Assembly (NCBI RefSeq): GCF_022376445.1
Contig: NW_025955105.1
Location: 42,488 to 106,487 of the forward strand
Direction: 5' to 3'
DNA from: Fomitopsis serialis
Lineage: Eukaryota; Basidiomycota; Agaricomycetes; Polyporales; Fomitopsidaceae
Length of the DNA: 64,000 nt
The number at the start of each line of letters is the position of its first letter. Position 1 is the stretch's first letter. A program made the position numbers and the translations under genes. This document shows positions 58,907 through 64,000 of this stretch, in pieces. The notes beneath the pieces were generated by a model that saw only the letters and a program-made list of their open reading frames with translations, did no database searches and had not been told where the DNA came from.

Positions 58907-61137
58907 TCACACCTCGGTGGCTCCAACGACGTACGGCTTGATCTTGCTGAGATGCGCGATCGTCTCATCGGATATCTGGAGATGCTCCTTGACGAGCGCA
59001 GGCGGCGTGAGCGCAAGCCACTGCGGAAAGGTCAGTCTACAATCGGTGATGGTGTAAATAACGGGCCTGACCTGGTTCAAGCTCACGTCCACCACGAGAT
59101 CTGTGCCGTCTGCGTTAGATCTGAAGTTACGTTAGATGACAGATGACATACTGTTGTTGAAGATCTCTAGGTAATGGAGGGTGTCATTGCCGATGTTCTC
59201 CACGTAATGACCTATGAGACACGTCAATGGTCAAACGACGAGTGCTGAAGTGGCCGTAGAGAGGACTGACCATAGGACGCGGGAACAAATCCGATATCAC
59301 CGGCCTGTCACATCCACCTAAGAAATATGGCCCACTTGGAGAATAGTAGACTTACCACGTAGTTGAAAGTCTGAGCGGTCGAACTCGAGGCGAACTCCGT
59401 CACACGAGCAGACCCCGATCTGATCATAAGTTAGCTCAAGCAATGTAATGTTTAATGAAGACCACAAACATGTAATAGGTCCACTCGTCTTCCGTTGGAT
59501 GCCACTATGGGTGCCTCAGGAGTCAATACTTAGTCTACTTTGAGTTGTGCGCAAACTCACGTGCAACTCCCTAATACGAAGACGCGGGGTCAGATTATCA
59601 AGAACAGGAAAGGAGTGTGTTTCACGGACCTCATTCCTCCGGGCTCGACCCAAACTTCGGCAAGGGCAATTGTAGTAGACACAGTAAAGTTCCGCGAGTC
59701 GGCGATCTTGAGAGCGCCTCCAGCGAGCTGTGTTGCATTGGTTTGGGACAGCTTGTAGATGTACGGGTTTGGCACTTGTCCTTGAGGGTCCTCAGGTGCC
59801 GTTGCATCCGGCGACGGAGATTCTGATTACCAACGTGAGTGATGACGTTTTGGCACAAGCGCATCAACTCACCACCGGGGAAGATGTATAGTTGCTCGCC
59901 GGGAATATCGTTCCAAGCCGCCAAACTCGTTCCGAAGTTTTTGGCTATGACCTCCTTCGGCGTGTGCGCCAGCCAGTCTGTCAGCTGTAGGAGGCTGTTA
60001 GGCGCGATGCAAAAGATCAGCACTAAACAACGACTCACAAGGAATGTAGAGCCGTCACTGAAGTCACCATTGTCGAAGATCTGCTACGGAGTGAACCCCA
60101 GTCGATAACGCACTTGAAGGAGAGCGGACATACGAGGAGAAACTCGGATCCGCCTTCCGTCTGATTCGTCGCCTGAAGGCTGTGAGGAATACCCGGCGGG
60201 AAGTACCATAAGTCGCCAGGTCCCTGAACCGAGGTCAGGGAAGCAAGACCGCTGAACGCAATGCTCGTACCACGGTGCCCACGAAGTTGCGTCCATCTTG
60301 GTCTACCGCTGAGACTTGTGTGTAGCCCTAAACAGAAAGCGCGTCAGTATATCTGACTCCAAAGTATTGCGGTAGCCAGCTAACACTCAGTACATACGCC
60401 CACTGCAATATGGGTTAGTCACACATCGTCTTGGATTGTAAGTAGTGACTCGCCTCGGACGTCTTATGCCAATGCAGCTCGCTGTGATGGTGCAGCTAAG
60501 CTTATGTAATTCAGCAAACACGCATTCTTGCCGCTTACCGAATAGCTCCGGGTTCCAAGCGCATGTCGACACCAGCCATAGCTGTGAATGTCTCAGCAAA
60601 CATCTGGTGTATAACGAATTACCAACGCACATGTGGCTACGGGCATTTGATTGACTATTGGAGACCACGACCTTAGCAGTGGAAAACAATACGACCGTGA
60701 CCGTGCTGAGATACGTACTGTTCTGTTGACGAGCAAAACCGCCAGTGTTCAGACGCGTTGGACTCAGACTGAATGGCCATTTCACGTTGGGACTAGGGGG
60801 CTGTTAGTAGGCGAAGGCTCTATGTAAGTGTAACATACATCGTGTTCTGGTCCGTAGTAGGCGGCGCGAGGAGATCTGGGTTCTGCTGCTGAAGCGGGAC
60901 ATTCTGCTGGGCCAAGATGGTCCCACCGAGCTGTCCGCGTATGGGCTGAGGGTTGGTGTCCGTCGTAGTGTTCCACAGGATACCGTTGGGGTTGTCACTA
61001 GCAAGAGCGACGGTCTCGCTAGGCTCCGCGGCAGACGCTACGCTTGACCCAGACGCTGATATGGCGGCCGGGGCAGCAGCCGTCAGGCAAGAGGCGAACA
61101 CGGCAGTGAGCACGAATGATAGGAGTCTAGACATCAT
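58907..61137 (-). CDS. secreted bicupin oxalate decarboxylase
   Basis: Mn-dependent bicupin that converts oxalate to formate and CO2 (EC 4.1.1.2). The 18-exon model starts at 61137 with a signal peptide (MMSRLLSFVLTAVFASCLTA) and gives about 442 residues. The first cupin has MRLEPGAIRELHWHKTSEWAY and GPGDLWYFPPGIPHSLQ; the second has VEPGGMRELHWHPTEDEWTY and AGDIGFVPASYGHYVENIGN, so both sets of metal ligands (His, His, Glu, His) are present. The C-terminus is LNQWLALTPPALVKEHLQIS. Two micro-exons are inferred (9 nt at 60402-60394, 10 nt at 59570-59561), and intron 5 has a GC donor (GAG|GCGAGT). The intron near 59110-59151 is the least certain. In wood-decay fungi these enzymes control extracellular oxalate and pH. 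Confidence 0.93.
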
Positions 61138-61182
61138 GGGACAGGATGTACGAGGCCTAGCAAGACACAATGTAGGGGTCAG

Positions 61183-61190
61183 CTTATATA
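61183..61190 (-). promoter_or_regulatory. TATA box of oxalate decarboxylase
   Basis: Minus-strand TATATAAG about 50 bases upstream of the start codon at 61137; the same octamer precedes the two secreted-protein genes. Confidence 0.6.
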
Positions 61191-61199
61191 CCGGCAAGG

Positions 61200-63844
61200 T
61201 GCAAGATAAGCGCACACAGAACACCACTGCTCACCTTCCTGCAGTTTGAAACACCGTGACAAATTCAGCACGACATTGTGTCGTTGCGCAGCTTGCGCTA
61301 ACGCTTCATGCGAGGGACGGAACTCATGTATCCGTCACAACGGTGTATGGGGGGGCTGAATTGAGGTGCCGAGCAGCAAACATGACCACGAGCTGCTGCG
61401 TGCAAGGGTAATCATTTCAACTAGCCTCGGTAGCCAACTTCTCGTCCTAAAGACGGCCTTTCAGCGCTTTTTGAATACGTTGGCGAATAACAGCAAGCAA
61501 CCTTTACGCGCTCTGACACACTAGTAGCTTCGTGGCCTCTGCTTCATAGACATATCTTGCTTCGGCATGATCCTGTCAAATCCAATCGGATGGCACGGGG
61601 AAACAGTAGCGGTAAACGTCCGATGGGGTAACCACAGACACGGCGGCGAGCCATAGGTCGGCAAATGGTACCGATGCCGCGGGAAGTTGACCCCAGAATG
61701 AAATCTTCCTAATTTGAACTCCTGCGGGTTTATTTTGAGAATGAAGTCGAACAACGTCGCACAAGAACTCATGTTAATCCCTGATTCCAATTCCTCTCTG
61801 CCCAACATCTTGGACTCCACATGAAGGGCTCCGAGTGAGGAACTAAGTGGCGCGCGTCAGCTAGTCGCCATGCGATACGAAAAGCTATGCACCAACGTTA
61901 CACCCCACTCAGCAACCAGAAGCGATTACGTATGATATATGAACTCTGCACGGTATGCGGGCGCTCAATTCAATGCGGTTACAACCAATAGCAAGTTCTG
62001 TTGTTCGTTCCGTTGCGGTCGGAAGTCGTTGTCAAATGTACGAGGCGGTCAAGGCGGTCACTGTATCAACAGCCACGCTGTTACCTGTAGGTTGTCGCCG
62101 TCTCGCCACCGTGTCCCTGTCGCATTGGTGGATCTGAATCTGTGTTGTGGAGTTGTGAACACGTTCAGCCTAGAGTCTACGGCATTCTACCACGCGACGG
62201 CCCTACTGCGTATAATTAGCAGCAACGTGCCATTGATGTAAGGACTCGGACCTGAAAGTCATGGTCGCAGATATCTTGATTCGCCTTCTGCTGTGCAATG
62301 CGGTACACTGTGAACTACTAGATGGTGCCCGCTCAGAACGCCATCTCCGGCCCGTTACATCGTGCAAGTATGGAGTGATGGCGACACCTCAAATGGCAGT
62401 GCACGAGGTTTTCATTTGTTCATAAGCGCAGAGCATAGACCATACCACTCTCATATCAATGGGTAGAGATGCCAGCGTGCTAGAGCAGATGATCAGACTC
62501 GGATGATCGAGGAAAGGCACGTCCGTAAGAGCACTTGTGGGAGTTGTGACACGGAACATCGGTCGTCTCGGAACTTTCAGGAACCTTCTACAAGAAAGAG
62601 CAGGATACAAATTCCAATTACAAGCGAAAGCGGTGCCCGGACTCAGATAAGTTGACTCGAATGCGAAATCGATGCTTGAGCCTGTTGAAACTTGACTTAG
62701 ATGCAATACGTCGAGAAATGGTGGAGTAGCATCGGACATACCTGCTATGCCACTCTTCATTTTTCAAATCGGAGACAATGATTTCAGGAGGTCCTGAGGA
62801 GGACTGCGCATCGAAGGTCCGAAGGCCAGAAGCATAGACGTGAGAGAGGTCTGCTTATCAGGGTCAGCACCTACCATGTGCTCGCGGGTACGTACCGCCC
62901 AGGAATCGTGAATGTACACAGCTACCGCCTCAGCGCGCTCGCGCGACGCGCAACGTCCAGATGTCAGGACCTTCGAAGCATGCCGATGGGTCTCAGGCTC
63001 TCAGTGCGCAACCTGAGCTCTGAGTCACCGATCTGCTTTCATTGCGTTAGCACTGTCAGTGAAGCTTGAGCTCGAGCCACGACGGGGATAGTAGAGATGT
63101 AGGCCAGTATGTCTGTTTGGTAAATAGCCAGGTCTGACAGAAGTCACACGCACTGAGGAATCTGTATGCATTTGAAATTGATTTTGAGCGTTGGGTATTG
63201 ACCCGATCAGATCTGGACGGTCACGGGAACATGTACTACGACGCGGCCACAGAACGGCAACCATTTTGGCTCAGCGGTGTTAGTATCGCGACTGTAGTTC
63301 ACCGCAAGTCTACGGCTATACAGCAATGTAGCATCTTCGATCGCAGGATACCGTCTTCCAAGCCCCGGTGTTAACGAACAGCTCGCTAATTTCAATCATG
63401 ATAACGTCGCATACTTAGCTTGCGCCTCTCCTTAGTAAGCGACTTGCCATGGGCCCGAGAGGGGCGGCGACTTAGCGTGTCATTGACAGTGTCGGAACAG
63501 ACATGCCAGAAGTCGTTTGTACGCTAACAGCGGCGGAGCGTCCCGATAGCGACCTAACGACCTATTTTGACCCGTGAAGCTTGCGTCCGAGCGTCGCAGT
63601 AATCAGATGGGCTCCGAGTCTTAGCGAGTCATCGGCGAAAGCGTTCACCTCGAGTATGAAATTTCTGTCGCTGAGAGCACACTTCTATTCCGGGCCAGCA
63701 ACACTGCGTATGTCAACGGGCATTGCAAGTCGGAGTCGCCCATTTCTTCTATATCTGTGGGGCGCGCGCTCAGGTATATTCTCGTATCATCTAAGTACAA
63801 CATCATTGGATCACACTTCTTCCTTCTCTGCTGTGGATAAGCTA

Positions 63845-63900
<56 letters not shown>

Positions 63901-64000
63901 AGCTGGCATTAACGTTCGGCTCGGATATAAAACTTGACCGTCAACTGGCTGGCATCACAAGCCTAAGAAAGTACTCACCGGTCCCTGATAATGTCAGTGT
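61200..64000. other. no recognisable gene
   Basis: About 2.8 kb at the end of the window. Minus-strand open frames at 61521-61820 (99 codons) and 62389-62760 (123 codons) have no known motif and no good splice partners. A gene starting beyond the right edge could have exons here that I cannot see. Confidence 0.35.
63845..63899 (+). repeat. TAC microsatellite
   Basis: About 18 uninterrupted TAC units. A plus-strand open frame reads it as polytyrosine, which is very unlikely to be a real protein. Confidence 0.95.

Noticed and set aside
63845..63899. Polytyrosine protein
   Set aside because: Translation of a TAC microsatellite.

Overview
The window is nuclear DNA from a basidiomycete fungus, most likely a wood-decay Agaricomycete. 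The genes are cut by many 45-65 nt introns with GTRNGT donors. The content fits that lifestyle: an alcohol (methanol) oxidase, a second GMC oxidoreductase, a secreted bicupin oxalate decarboxylase, small secreted cysteine-rich proteins, a DUF6534-type membrane protein and QDE-1-type RNA-dependent RNA polymerases (RdRPs). Exon models were spliced by eye; boundaries may be off by 1-2 nt, but the reading phases close for each full model.

Layout. 0.3-2.5 kb: GMC oxidoreductase (-). 3.1-3.7 kb: unrecognised gene (-). 5.1-12.1 kb: two diverged copies of a 3-3.7 kb segment, each ending in a 151-residue secreted cysteine-rich protein gene (+). 12.9-15.7 kb: 17-exon alcohol oxidase (-), with three helically phased CreA/Mig1-like sites upstream. 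16-20 kb: gene-poor. 20.0-21.9 kb: 17-exon DUF6534-like seven-helix protein (+). 23-28.3 kb: decayed DNA with inverted C-rich arms, two copies of a hairpin-rich module, a calmodulin pseudogene and a TCTGA/TCAGA cluster.

28.8-47.8 kb is the most interesting part. Two divergent RdRP paralogs with the same 15-exon structure flank the mRNA 3'-end processing gene RNA14 and a roughly 6.0 kb element. The right-hand RdRP keeps the catalytic DLDGD. The left-hand one has an open frame but reads APDEH there, so it looks like a pseudoenzyme. Both end in a tandem C-H-C-C putative zinc module. The element sits between the dead RdRP and RNA14. It has roughly 200 bp inverted repeats, a candidate 8-bp target duplication (TGCGTTGT), covarying subterminal hairpins, and two tail-to-tail genes: a DUF6589-like protein (candidate transposase) and a complete RecQ-family helicase.

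48.1-61.1 kb is conserved: GH85 endo-beta-N-acetylglucosaminidase (+), ATAD2/Yta7-type AAA ATPase (-), Hrp1-type two-RRM protein (+) and oxalate decarboxylase (-). 61.2-64 kb holds no recognisable gene, only a TAC microsatellite.

Functional themes, by inference: peroxide and oxalate chemistry of wood decay (GMC oxidase, alcohol oxidase, oxalate decarboxylase); RNA silencing or genome defence (RdRP pair next to a RecQ helicase, recalling Neurospora QDE-1 and QDE-3); and cleavage/polyadenylation (RNA14 and HRP1).
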